Below, one piece after another: positions 42,196 to 50,636 of a stretch of 64,000 bases of DNA; positions within the stretch are counted from its first letter, which is position 1; each line of letters starts with the position of its first letter. The notes beneath the pieces were generated by a model that was not told where the DNA came from, made no database searches, and saw nothing but the letters and a program-made list of their open reading frames with translations. Where the stretch lies: assembly GCF_008180415.1 (NCBI RefSeq), contig NZ_VTEI01000004.1, positions 111,415 through 175,414 of the forward strand. The letters are read 5' to 3'. This DNA comes from Rossellomorea vietnamensis. Its GTDB lineage: Bacteria; Bacillota; Bacilli; Bacillales; Bacillaceae_B. A program made the position numbers and the translations under genes.

Positions 42196-43646
42196 GTTCG
42201 CTGTCACGCTATCATCCGCTTTTAATGGTTTTCCGCCTTTGGAAGCTGGTCCGTGACTCGGCCTTCTTCCTGCTGTTTTTATTTGTGTTGAAGAGAGATT
42301 CAGACTCTCTCTTTATCTACTACGGAAAATGGGTTTTCCTGATTATTGTTGCCCTCAGCCTGATTTCCATCCCGCTGAAGTGGCTGTACGAAACCTATTC
42401 GTACGACGAACGGGCTTTTTATCTGAAGAAAGGTATTTTTACCAAGAAAGAACAGACGGTGCCTTTTTCAAAAGTGCAAAATGTCAATCGGCACACATCG
42501 CTTTTGCACCGTGTCTTCGGCTTAACGTCTCTGCAATTTGAAACAGCCTCAGCAGGGGAGGATGCGGAGGTGAAGTTTGATGCTTTGACCCTTCAGGAAG
42601 CCGGCAAACTGGAGGAGCTGGCCAACGGGGATGCGAAGGATATTTCGGAAGAGTCAGAGGATGCTGCTCCGGAAGTGGAGAGAGTCGTGCACTTCCGCCC
42701 TTCGAAAAAAGACACCATCAAAGCCTCATTCATTTCGATGAGCTTCCTTCTATTGATTCCGCTTCTATTTTCCTTCTACTCCAAAATCAACGATATCTGG
42801 GATGTGGAAGAAGAGGCGACGGGCATCTTTTCGTCCATCATCAGTTCAGCAGCGACCTTGACCATTGTGGTTGTCGTGATTCTGATCGTATCCGTCCTTT
42901 TAGGAGTAATCCGGACCTACCTTAAATACGGTGCCTATGAACTTTCCTCCGATGGAGACCGGATCTATATCCAGAATGGGGTGCTGGAGCTGCAGAGCTT
43001 TTCCATTCTGAAAAACAGAGTGCAAGCCGTGGAAATCAAGCAGCCCCTGCTTAAAAGGTGGTTAGGGCTGGCAGAAGTAGAGCTGGTCAGTGCCGGACAA
43101 GGGGCTATTATGGAGGACACCGCGGACATTAAATCACTCTATCCGTTTCTGCCGACAAACCGTGCGTATGAATTGATCTCTGAGCTTTTACCAGGTTACT
43201 CTGTCGAAAAAGAGATGACACCTCTGCCGCAGAAATCACTTTGGATTAGGCTGGCGAGTCCCAGCTGGCTGTGGATCATTGGCACAGGAGCTCTCTATTG
43301 GTGGAAGCCATCTCTGTTTGGCATTATCGACGTCTCCTGGTGGATTCTCTCGATGGCCTTATTAGCGGGAATCCTGCTGTGGAGGTGGCTGGACTTCCTT
43401 AACACCGCCTATACGGTGCAGGAGAATTTTGTTCAATTTAAAAAAGGCTTCTTCGTATCCTCAATTTTCGTGACCAAACGGGAAAAGGTAATCGAAGTAG
43501 GGGTCACTCAGTCACGGATACAAAAGCTGATCGGCGCCGCCTCGATTTCAACGATCAACCGGGCCAATCCTATCAGGGTTGAGGATGTGCGGGATATTCC
43601 TAAGCAGGCTGCTGAGCGGTTTTATTCTTGGTATTTGGGGCGGTGA
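42192..43646 (+). CDS. PH-domain membrane protein (YdbT-like)
   Basis: 484 residues with three bPH2 domains alternating with TM pairs: domain 1 near 70-130 (KKGIFTKKEQTVPFSKVQNV NRHTSLLHRVFGL), domain 2 near 250-310 (IYIQNGVLELQSFSILKNRV), domain 3 near 410-475 (FKKGFFVSSIFVTKREKVIE). This is the YdbT architecture. Its ATG overlaps the stop of the YdbS-like gene (ATGA). The link to a two-component system and ABC exporter suggests a role in defence against membrane-active compounds; that is inference from neighbourhood and the known phenotype of the B. subtilis genes. Confidence 0.87.
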   Translation: MSSLSRYHPLLMVFRLWKLVRDSAFFLLFLFVLKRDSDSLFIYYGKWVFLIIVALSLISIPLKWLYETYSYDERAFYLKKGIFTKKEQTVPFSKVQNVNRHTSLLHRVFGLTSLQFETASAGEDAEVKFDALTLQEAGKLEELANGDAKDISEESEDAAPEVERVVHFRPSKKDTIKASFISMSFLLLIPLLFSFYSKINDIWDVEEEATGIFSSIISSAATLTIVVVVILIVSVLLGVIRTYLKYGAYELSSDGDRIYIQNGVLELQSFSILKNRVQAVEIKQPLLKRWLGLAEVELVSAGQGAIMEDTADIKSLYPFLPTNRAYELISELLPGYSVEKEMTPLPQKSLWIRLASPSWLWIIGTGALYWWKPSLFGIIDVSWWILSMALLAGILLWRWLDFLNTAYTVQENFVQFKKGFFVSSIFVTKREKVIEVGVTQSRIQKLIGAASISTINRANPIRVEDVRDIPKQAAERFYSWYLGR

Positions 43647-43767
43647 TGGGAGTTTCTGGTTGGGTGGGGGTCTGTCTTTGATATGTTTGGTGCGGGGGGC
43701 AGGGTACACCAAGCGAATGATCAACTAGCATAAGCTCAATATTATCAACAGCCTAACTATAAAGTTA

Positions 43768-43801
43768 GCTTGAGAGATGGTATGATCTCTCAGCCTTTTT
43801 C
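43768..43801 (+). terminator. Terminator after the PH-domain genes
   Basis: GCTTGAGAGAT / ATCTCTCAGC stem with loop GGTATG, then five T. A near-identical stem without the T-run follows the alcohol dehydrogenase gene at 50231. Confidence 0.8.
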
Positions 43802-43825
43802 AGTGGTGCTTGTAAGAAATGTGAG

Positions 43826-44510
43826 AAAAATAAGGGAAGAAAGTTCCCTTATTTAAGCAACAGCCTCCATATCAGCAAAAATAGAGGAAGAAAATTCCGC
43901 TATTTGCTTGGAAAACGAGTAAATAGACCATTTTCCATTACTTAAGGGAAAAATGTTCCCTTATTCAGGGAGTATCTGGTACAAAATTGAATTTAGCGGA
44001 AGAAAGTTCCCTTATTTAAGCAACAGCCTCCATATCAGCAAAAATAGAGGAAGAAAATTCCGCTATTTGCTTGGAAAACGAGTAAATAGGCCATTTTCCA
44101 TTACTTAAGGGAAAAATGTTCCCTTATTCAGGGAGTATCTGGTGCAAAATTGAATTTAGCGGAAGAAATTTCCCTTATTTAAGCAACAGCCTCCATATCA
44201 GCAAAAATAGAGGAAGAAAATTCCGCTATTTGCTTAAATCCGAGAAAATTTGCTAATTTTCATTACTTGAGGGAAAAATGTTCCCTATTCAGGGAGTATC
44301 TGGTACAAAATTGAATTTAGCGGAAGAAAGTTCCCTTATTTAAGCAACTGCCTCCATATCAGCAAAAATAGAGGAAGAAAATTCCGCTATTTGCTTGGAA
44401 AACGAGAAAATAGACCATTTTCCATTACTTAAGGGAAAAATGTTCCCTTATTCAGGGAGTATCCGGTATAAAATAGAATTTAACGGAAGAAAGTTCCCTT
44501 ATTTTAGATT
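43826..44510. repeat. Palindromic intergenic element, expanded copy 4
   Basis: About four tandem copies of a 163-base unit holding three sites each (TTCCCTTATTT, TTCCGCTATTT, TTCCCTTATTC). CCC/CCG cores at 44009, 44060, 44121 and 44172 give spacings 51, 61, 51. The copies are almost identical, so the amplification is recent; the third has small deletions. It lies between convergent genes. Downstream, 44560-44600 holds a decayed GACACC-family unit. Confidence 0.88.
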
Positions 44511-44634
44511 AGGGTAGTTACTCCACTAAGGAAAAGACTTCTTACAACACTCGGAACAGGTCTCAAAGGTGTCCCTCGAGCCCCGTCTAAAAGCCACTGG
44601 GCACCGAATTTTCCCTTGAAATGCACCAAGATTC

Positions 44635-44656
44635 ATTAATCAAACGTTTGATTAAT
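44635..44656. promoter_or_regulatory. Perfect 22-bp palindrome
   Basis: Arms ATTAATCAAAC / GTTTGATTAAT meet without a gap. The form resembles a TetR- or LacI-type operator, but it lies downstream of the sigma-54 activator gene and no regulated start is near. A related ATTAAACGTTTGATTA occurs near 59850. Confidence 0.4.
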
Positions 44657-44743
44657 TAATAGAAACCCAGCCTTATCAACCGCCGAAGCTATATACTCCC
44701 TAAAGCAATCCGGATTTATGGACTGGGATTTCCTTGGCGGCGG

Positions 44744-46462
44744 TCACCAAGAAGAATCCATGCCCCACTTCTTCAGCTTCTTCACTAAGGTAGAATGATC
44801 AATTCCCAAGGTTTTCGCGGTTTTTCTTATAGAAGTCTCCTTCTTAAGGGCATCTTTGATCAGGTTTTGCTCGTAAAGTTCGACTCTTTGCTTCAGGTTT
44901 GTGGTGGTTTCCAAGTTGTCTCCTGTAATTCTTGCTGCTCGATGGATGTGCGGGGGCAGGTCCGCAGCTTCGATGGTCAGGGATGGAACCGAGACAATCA
45001 TGCTTTCCACCAGGTTTTTGAGCTCGCGAACATTTCCCGGCCAGCTGTAACGCTTCAGCATCTCTCTGGTTTCCGGAGCCATTTCTTTCTGGATGTTATA
45101 GGATTTACAAAAAGAAGTGAAGAAGTGGTCCATCAATACCTCGATATCATCCGGTCTTTCAACCAAAGGCGGAATGTGGATCTCGACGACCTGCAAACGG
45201 TAGTACAGATCCTCACGGAAGCTGCCTTGATTCGCTAACTCTTTTAAATCCTTATTTGTAGCGGAAATGATCCGGATATCCAGCTGCTTCACTTTACTGC
45301 TTCCGATTCTCTGTATCTGCTTTTCTTGTATGACACGAAGCAGCTTGACTTGCAGGGGAAGGGGAAGTTCACCGATTTCATCCAGTAGGACGGTGCCTTT
45401 GTCAGCGAGTTCCAGTAACCCGATTTTTCCGTCTGAATTTGCACCTGTGAAAGCTCCCTTTTCATAACCGAAAAGTTCGGATTCCAGCAGGTGCTCCGGG
45501 ATAGCTCCGCAGTTTACTTTTATGAAGGGCTTATCTTTTCTATCACTGTAATCATGGACTAAATTAGCCAGAACTTCTTTTCCTGCGCCGGTAGGGCCGA
45601 GCAGAAGGAGGCTGGTGGGGAAAGGGGCGACTTGTTTAACTTTATGGATGATTTCCGTCATTTGGCTGCTTTGGAAGATGACCTTTTCGCCGGTGCCGTC
45701 GACGGAATAGGTGAATCGGTTTTGATTCATCTCTGAAAAGCTTTTGGCTTTTCTCAGTTCCTTGCTCATTTGCGTTAACTGTGTGATATCCCGGACGCTC
45801 GTAACGATCATTTCAATGCTGCCGGAGTCATCCAGCACCGGATTTCCTGTTACGATGACATCTTTTTTGTTCTCGATTTTTTGCAGGATGGACAATGGCT
45901 TTTTTTCTTCTAAAACTAACAGGGAAACGGATTGGTCAAAGTATCCTTCTTTCATCAGGTCGGCCATATGATTGCCAATCAGATCAATCCGATTAAAGCC
46001 TGTTATTTCTTCATAGGCAGAATTGACGAATAAAGTGAGTCCGTTTTTATCCACAACATAGATGCCGTCAGCTGAGGATTCAATGACCTGTTCCATCTGC
46101 TTCAGCAAGACCCGGTAATGTTCCATTTGTGAGATTTCTTGAAGGACACCCACCGCGCCCATCAATCTTCCGTCCTGGTACAGCGGGGTCCGGTTCACCA
46201 TATACTGGGCACCTGCAATCTCCATTTTTACACCGATTGAACTCTGCTCCGTTTCCAATACCTTGTGCAGTTCAGAGTTCGGGATGAATTCTCTGATGTC
46301 CTGGCCGGTATAGTCTTCATTTCCGTTACATAATAGATTGCTTGCGGAGGGATTCATAAATAGTATTCTTCGATCCCGGTCCACCACAATCACACCATTG
46401 GTCATGGAGGCAAAAGTACTTTTTAGAATATCTTTATCCATGATTACGTTCTGCAAAATCAT
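44744..46462 (-). CDS. Sigma-54-dependent activator with PAS sensor domains
   Basis: 572 residues. Two PAS domains (about 1-110 and 120-230: FASMTNGVIVVDRDRRILFM and SSADGIYVVDKNGLTLFVNS). A full AAA+ domain follows: Walker A LLGPTGAGKE near 287, GAFTGA near 335 for contact with sigma-54, Walker B TVLLDEIGELPL, and arginine-finger region. A C-terminal Fis-type helix-turn-helix (SIRKTAKTLGIDHSTLVKKL) completes it. It is divergent from the aldehyde dehydrogenase operon, which has a -24/-12 promoter and three upstream sites, so it is almost certainly its activator. The PAS domains may sense the lactone or an intermediate. ATG 46441 (MDKDIL) is an alternative start. Confidence 0.93.
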   Translation of the reverse strand: MILQNVIMDKDILKSTFASMTNGVIVVDRDRRILFMNPSASNLLCNGNEDYTGQDIREFIPNSELHKVLETEQSSIGVKMEIAGAQYMVNRTPLYQDGRLMGAVGVLQEISQMEHYRVLLKQMEQVIESSADGIYVVDKNGLTLFVNSAYEEITGFNRIDLIGNHMADLMKEGYFDQSVSLLVLEEKKPLSILQKIENKKDVIVTGNPVLDDSGSIEMIVTSVRDITQLTQMSKELRKAKSFSEMNQNRFTYSVDGTGEKVIFQSSQMTEIIHKVKQVAPFPTSLLLLGPTGAGKEVLANLVHDYSDRKDKPFIKVNCGAIPEHLLESELFGYEKGAFTGANSDGKIGLLELADKGTVLLDEIGELPLPLQVKLLRVIQEKQIQRIGSSKVKQLDIRIISATNKDLKELANQGSFREDLYYRLQVVEIHIPPLVERPDDIEVLMDHFFTSFCKSYNIQKEMAPETREMLKRYSWPGNVRELKNLVESMIVSVPSLTIEAADLPPHIHRAARITGDNLETTTNLKQRVELYEQNLIKDALKKETSIRKTAKTLGIDHSTLVKKLKKWGMDSSW

Positions 46463-46475
46463 CCCACCCGTACCT

Positions 46476-46568
46476 GTTGAATTTTGTCACCGCCTGGTGA
46501 ATAATATCACCGCTTCAGAAAGCGCTTACAATAAAGTGTAAAGCAGCTCTTTGGTGAATTTTATCACC
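46476..46568 (+). promoter_or_regulatory. Upstream activator sites of the sigma-54 operon
   Basis: Three 16-base palindromes: GTTGAATTTTGTCACC (46476-46491, one weak arm), GGTGAATAATATCACC (46496-46511) and GGTGAATTTTATCACC (46553-46568). Centres are 20 and 57 bases apart, and they lie 52-144 bases before the -24 element. They are probably bound by the Fis-type domain of the divergent activator; the leftmost also overlaps the activator's own leader, allowing autoregulation. Confidence 0.75.
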
Positions 46569-46619
46569 ACCTGAAGAAAATCTCAATTTATAAACCTTGT
46601 TATCACACTATTTTAACAG

Positions 46620-46636
46620 TTGGCACAACTCTTGCA
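46620..46636 (+). promoter_or_regulatory. Sigma-54 (SigL) promoter
   Basis: TTGGCAC-AACTC-TTGCA is a perfect match to the -24/-12 consensus TTGGCACN5TTGCA, 30 bases before the start of the aldehyde dehydrogenase gene. Confidence 0.93.
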
Positions 46637-46665
46637 TGTAAGTAAGTGAAGGAGGTTAGAAATCT

Positions 46666-48093
46666 ATGAAGACAAGAGGGTTATTGATAAACGGCAAAAC
46701 GGTAGAAAAAGAGAGAACGTACCCTCTTCGCTCTCCATTTGATGGAGAACTGCTGGCGAATATCAGCATGGCGGACGAACAGGATGTTGAGCAGGCGATA
46801 GAAGGCGCACATTCAGCTTTTGAAATCATAAGTAAGATGCCTGCCTATAAACGAGCAGAAATCCTATCCAAGGTGTCGGATATTCTTCGCAGCCGCAAAG
46901 AGGAGATGGCCCAGGTCATTGCGAAAGAAGCAGGCAAGCCGATCCGGACCGCCAGAGGAGAAATCGACCGGACCATAGTAACCTACCAGCTTGCTGCAGA
47001 AGAAGCGAAAAGGATCTATGGAGAAACGATTCCGATGGACGCAGCGCCAGGCGGGGAAAATCGGTTAGGCTTCACCTGGAGGGAGCCGTTAGGAGTAGTG
47101 ACGGCAATCAGCCCATTCAACTTTCCTTTCAATCTGGTGGCACACAAGCTCGGCCCTGCATTTGCAGCCGGAAATACCGTCGTCTTGAAGCCTGCGGAAC
47201 AGACACCGCTCAGCGCCTTTTACATCGCCGAAATTTTTAAAGAGGCGGGGCTTCCAGAAGGTGCGTTATCAGTCGTGACCGGAAGCGGCAAAGAACTGAG
47301 CGATGCTTTGATTACAGATGAGAGAGTCAAGAAGGTGACTTTTACCGGCAGTGCTGCGGTAGGGAAATTGATCAAGGAGAAAGCAGGACTTCGCAAAGTC
47401 ACTCTGGAGCTTGGTTCAAACTCGGGGTTGATCGTTGAGCCCGATGTGCCTGTGGATAAAATTGTTCAAAGATGTGTCGATGGTGCCTTCGGATTCGCGG
47501 GACAGGTCTGCATCTCTCTTCAAAGAATATATGTCCATCAATCCATTTACCAGGAATTCAGTGAACAGTTCATTGAAAAAGCGAAGGGGCTGAAAGCCGG
47601 AGATCCATTGGATGAAACGACAGATATCAGCGCAATGATCAGCAGGGAAGAAGCGGAACGGATTGAGTCATGGATAAGGGATGCAGTAGACCAGGGAGCG
47701 TCAGTCGGCCTGGGAGGAACCCGGGAAGGCTCTGTTTTTACGCCTACCGTCATGCTGGATGTAACCAATGATATGGCTGTTTCTTGTCAGGAAACCTTTG
47801 CTCCCGTCGTATCAATCGTTCCTTATGGGAACTTGGATGATGCGATCCACATGGTCAATGATTCTGTGTATGGCCTCAATGTGGCTATTTATACACAGAA
47901 TATCAACAATGCGATGAAAGCAGCTAAAGAACTGCAGGCAGGCGGTGTCATCATCAATGATATCCCTACCTTCAGGTTGGACCACATGCCATATGGAGGG
48001 GTAAAAGAGAGCGGCTACGGCCGTGAAGGAATCAAATATGCTGTTGAGGAAATGACAGAATTAAAATTTGTCACGATCAAAACCACATTTTAA
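46666..48093 (+). CDS. NAD(P)-dependent aldehyde dehydrogenase
   Basis: 475 residues. Catalytic residues in place: Asn 152 (SPFNFPFN), Glu 248 (LELGSNSG) and Cys 282 (GQVCISLQR); NAD(P) motif FTGSAAVGKLI. First gene of the sigma-54 operon, with GAAGGAGG before the ATG. By context, with a lactonase and an Fe-alcohol dehydrogenase, it would oxidise a semialdehyde (succinic semialdehyde, if the pathway is gamma-butyrolactone breakdown). Sequence alone would also fit a lactaldehyde or glyceraldehyde-type enzyme. Confidence 0.9.
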   Translation: MKTRGLLINGKTVEKERTYPLRSPFDGELLANISMADEQDVEQAIEGAHSAFEIISKMPAYKRAEILSKVSDILRSRKEEMAQVIAKEAGKPIRTARGEIDRTIVTYQLAAEEAKRIYGETIPMDAAPGGENRLGFTWREPLGVVTAISPFNFPFNLVAHKLGPAFAAGNTVVLKPAEQTPLSAFYIAEIFKEAGLPEGALSVVTGSGKELSDALITDERVKKVTFTGSAAVGKLIKEKAGLRKVTLELGSNSGLIVEPDVPVDKIVQRCVDGAFGFAGQVCISLQRIYVHQSIYQEFSEQFIEKAKGLKAGDPLDETTDISAMISREEAERIESWIRDAVDQGASVGLGGTREGSVFTPTVMLDVTNDMAVSCQETFAPVVSIVPYGNLDDAIHMVNDSVYGLNVAIYTQNINNAMKAAKELQAGGVIINDIPTFRLDHMPYGGVKESGYGREGIKYAVEEMTELKFVTIKTTF

Positions 48094-48105
48094 GGAGGAA
48101 GAAGA

Positions 48106-48951
48106 ATGAACATTATTACACCAAAACCAAAGCTGTATGTAATGGATAATGGAAGAATGAAAATGGACAAGAACTGGATGATCGCCATGCATAATCCCGC
48201 AACAATCAACAACCCAAATGCACAGACAGAGTTCGTTGAATTCCCTGTGTACACCGTACTGATCGACCACCCAGAAGGAAAGATCCTCTTTGATACAGCC
48301 TGTAATCCAAACTCCATGGGAGCAGAAGGACGCTGGGGAGAAGCGACTCAGCAGATGTTCCCGATTTCCATGAGCGAAGAATGCTATCTTCATAACCGCC
48401 TGGAGCAGTTGAATGTCAGACCGGAAGAGATCAAATATGTCGTCGCGTCCCACCTTCACCTGGATCACGCCGGCTGCCTCGAAATGTTCACCAATGCCAA
48501 AATCATCGTCCATGAAGACGAATTGAACGGAACTCTCCAAACCTATGCGCGCAATCAGAAAGAAGGAGCCTATGTATGGGGTGATATTGATGCCTGGATC
48601 AAAAATAACCTGCAGTGGCAGACCGTCAAACGGACAGAGGATAATCTGCAGCTGGCAGAAGGAATCAAGCTGTTGAATTTCGGAAGCGGCCATGCCTGGG
48701 GAATGCTCGGCCTGCATATTGATATGCCGGAAACAGGCGGAATCATCCTTGCCTCTGATGCCGTCTACACAGCCGAAAGCTTCGGACCGCCAATCAAGCC
48801 GCCAGGAATTCTCTATGATTCAGTGGGCTACTCAAGCGCCGTTGAAAAAATCCGCAGAATCGCCAGAGAAACCAATTCAGATGTATGGTTCGGACATGAT
48901 TCTGAGCAATTCAAGAACTTCCGCAAATCCACCGAAGGCTATTACGAATAA
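48106..48951 (+). CDS. N-acyl homoserine lactonase-family MBL hydrolase (AttM/BlcC-like)
   Basis: 281 residues with the MBL motif HLHLDH at 116-121 (VVASHLHLDHAGCLEMF), the later His in SGHAWGMLGLHI, Asp in ILASDAVY and His in WFGHDSEQF. This is the lactonase branch that includes AiiA and AttM/BlcC, zinc enzymes that open the gamma-lactone ring of acyl-homoserine lactones or gamma-butyrolactone. AAGGAGGAAG lies before ATG 48106. It lies between ALDH and ADH genes 12 and 14 bases away, so a metabolic role in lactone use is more likely than quorum quenching. Confidence 0.9.
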   Translation: MNIITPKPKLYVMDNGRMKMDKNWMIAMHNPATINNPNAQTEFVEFPVYTVLIDHPEGKILFDTACNPNSMGAEGRWGEATQQMFPISMSEECYLHNRLEQLNVRPEEIKYVVASHLHLDHAGCLEMFTNAKIIVHEDELNGTLQTYARNQKEGAYVWGDIDAWIKNNLQWQTVKRTEDNLQLAEGIKLLNFGSGHAWGMLGLHIDMPETGGIILASDAVYTAESFGPPIKPPGILYDSVGYSSAVEKIRRIARETNSDVWFGHDSEQFKNFRKSTEGYYE

Positions 48952-48965
48952 AAGGAGGAACAAGG

Positions 48966-50144
48966 ATGAGTTTTTCAAAACTGGTATTTGCTCCTTTAAG
49001 TTATACAGGATGGGGTTCATTAGAGCAGCTTGTGCCTGAAGTGCAAAAGTATGCTCCTGAAAAAATCCTCGTGGTGACCGATCCTTTGCTGGCTGACATC
49101 GGGCTGGCTAAACGAGTGACAGACCCTCTGGAGGAGAATGGATTCAATGTGACTCTGTACACAGAGGTAGTACCGGAGCCTCCTTTGGAAACAGGAGAAA
49201 AGCTGGTATCCTTTACCCGCGAAGGAAAGTTTGAACTAGTGATCGGCGTCGGCGGGGGAAGCGCGATGGACCTGGCCAAGCTTGCAGCTGTAATGGCTGC
49301 CCATGAAGGCACGGCTGCAGATTATTTGAATCTATCAGGAACGAAACAGGTAGAACACAAGGGTCTGCCTAAAATTTTAATCCCGACGACCTCCGGGACA
49401 GGGTCAGAGGTGACGAATATCTCTGTCCTTTCATTAGAGTCAACCAAGGATGTCGTAACACACGATTACCTGCTGGCGGATGTCGCAATTGTCGATCCGG
49501 AATTAACCGTCTCGGTCCCGCCGAAAGTAACGGCCGCGACAGGGATCGACGCCCTGACTCATGCAGTCGAGGCTTACGTGTCCGTTAACGCCAGCCCGAC
49601 ATCGGACGGACTTGCTCTTCAAGCAATAAGACTGATTGCCCGCTCAATCAGGACAGCCGTCAAAGACGGAGAAAATAAACAAGCCCGTATTGATATGAGC
49701 CACGGCAGCTATATCGCCGGCCTTGCTTTCTTCAATGCCGGAGTAGCGGGAGTCCATGCATTGGCCTATCCGCTTGGGGGACAATTTCATATTTCCCATG
49801 GTGAATCCAATGCCGTCCTGCTGCCCTACGTCATGGGCTACATCCGAAAAAGCTGTACCACGCGTATGGCCGACATACTGAATGCCCTGGGAGGAAACTC
49901 TCTCTACTTATCTGACGATGAAGCTTCCTATAAGTGTGTCGAGGAACTTGTCCGGCTCGTCAAAGATGTCGGCATTCCTCAGGCTCTATCAGAATTCGAT
50001 ATACCCGAATCCGCTTTAGAAAGCCTGACTCAGGACGGAGTGAAGCAAAAAAGGCTGCTTGCCAGAAGCCCGCTTCCTTTAGGGGAAGAGGACATCCGGA
50101 AGATTTACAGGTCTGCTTTTGAGGGGAATGTAGTTGAGGGGTAA
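48966..50144 (+). CDS. Iron-containing alcohol dehydrogenase
   Basis: 392 residues, group III. NAD contact GVGGGSAMDLAK near 95, PTTSGTGSEVTNISVL near 140, and metal-ligand region GIDALTHAVEAYVS with the later AYPLGGQFHISHGESNAVLL providing the remaining His. Spacing of 14 bases after the lactonase; AAAGGAGGA precedes the ATG. In the blc-type scheme it oxidises 4-hydroxybutyrate to succinic semialdehyde. Last gene of the operon. Confidence 0.92.
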   Translation: MSFSKLVFAPLSYTGWGSLEQLVPEVQKYAPEKILVVTDPLLADIGLAKRVTDPLEENGFNVTLYTEVVPEPPLETGEKLVSFTREGKFELVIGVGGGSAMDLAKLAAVMAAHEGTAADYLNLSGTKQVEHKGLPKILIPTTSGTGSEVTNISVLSLESTKDVVTHDYLLADVAIVDPELTVSVPPKVTAATGIDALTHAVEAYVSVNASPTSDGLALQAIRLIARSIRTAVKDGENKQARIDMSHGSYIAGLAFFNAGVAGVHALAYPLGGQFHISHGESNAVLLPYVMGYIRKSCTTRMADILNALGGNSLYLSDDEASYKCVEELVRLVKDVGIPQALSEFDIPESALESLTQDGVKQKRLLARSPLPLGEEDIRKIYRSAFEGNVVEG

Positions 50145-50230
50145 TGAGTAAAATGTCTGTTGTAACAGGTGAGCTTGTGAGGTAATCGCAGGCCAAATCA
50201 AACTTCAAAGTACAATTCAAAGTTAAAGAG

Positions 50231-50256
50231 ACTGAGAGATGCAATGATCTCTCAGC
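50231..50256 (+). terminator. Hairpin after the alcohol dehydrogenase gene
   Basis: CTGAGAGAT / ATCTCTCAG with loop GCAATG; same stem as at 43768 but only a weak T-run, so termination is less certain. Confidence 0.5.
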
Positions 50257-50289
50257 CTACTTATGTAAATAAAAGAGTTGAAAAGATAG

Positions 50290-50490
50290 TCTGAAAAATA
50301 AGGGGAGAAATTCCCCTTATTTACGGAATAGTGCCCAAAATCCTCTTAAATAGAGGGAGAAATTCCCTCTATTTGCTTAAAAGCCAGGAAAATAGCCTGT
50401 TTTTCAGCGCTTAAGGGGAAAATTTCCCCTTATCTACCTAGGAATAGAGTCCAACTTTGCATTTAACGGGAAAATCTCCCCTTATTTTGG
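50290..50490. repeat. Four-palindrome intergenic element, copy 5
   Basis: Cores at about 50313, 50365, 50426 and 50478 (52, 61 and 52 apart), in the CCCC form (AATAAGGGGAGAAATTCCCC). Between the alcohol dehydrogenase operon and a hypothetical gene. Confidence 0.75.
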
Positions 50491-50636
50491 ATGAAATGTG
50501 GGGGTTACTAAATTAGTTCAAGCCCTGGGCCCTATCACCTGAATGCATGGTAGTTTTTGCTCCATCCTTGTTTCCCTAATTCTCCCAAACTATAATAGTA
50601 GTAATAGAAGCTGGAAATTAAAGGGGTGAAGACAGT

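Noticed and set aside
48106..48951. Quorum-quenching as the main role of the lactonase
   Set aside because: The operon partners (ALDH, Fe-ADH) and sigma-54 control favour catabolism; acyl-homoserine lactone activity remains possible as a side reaction.
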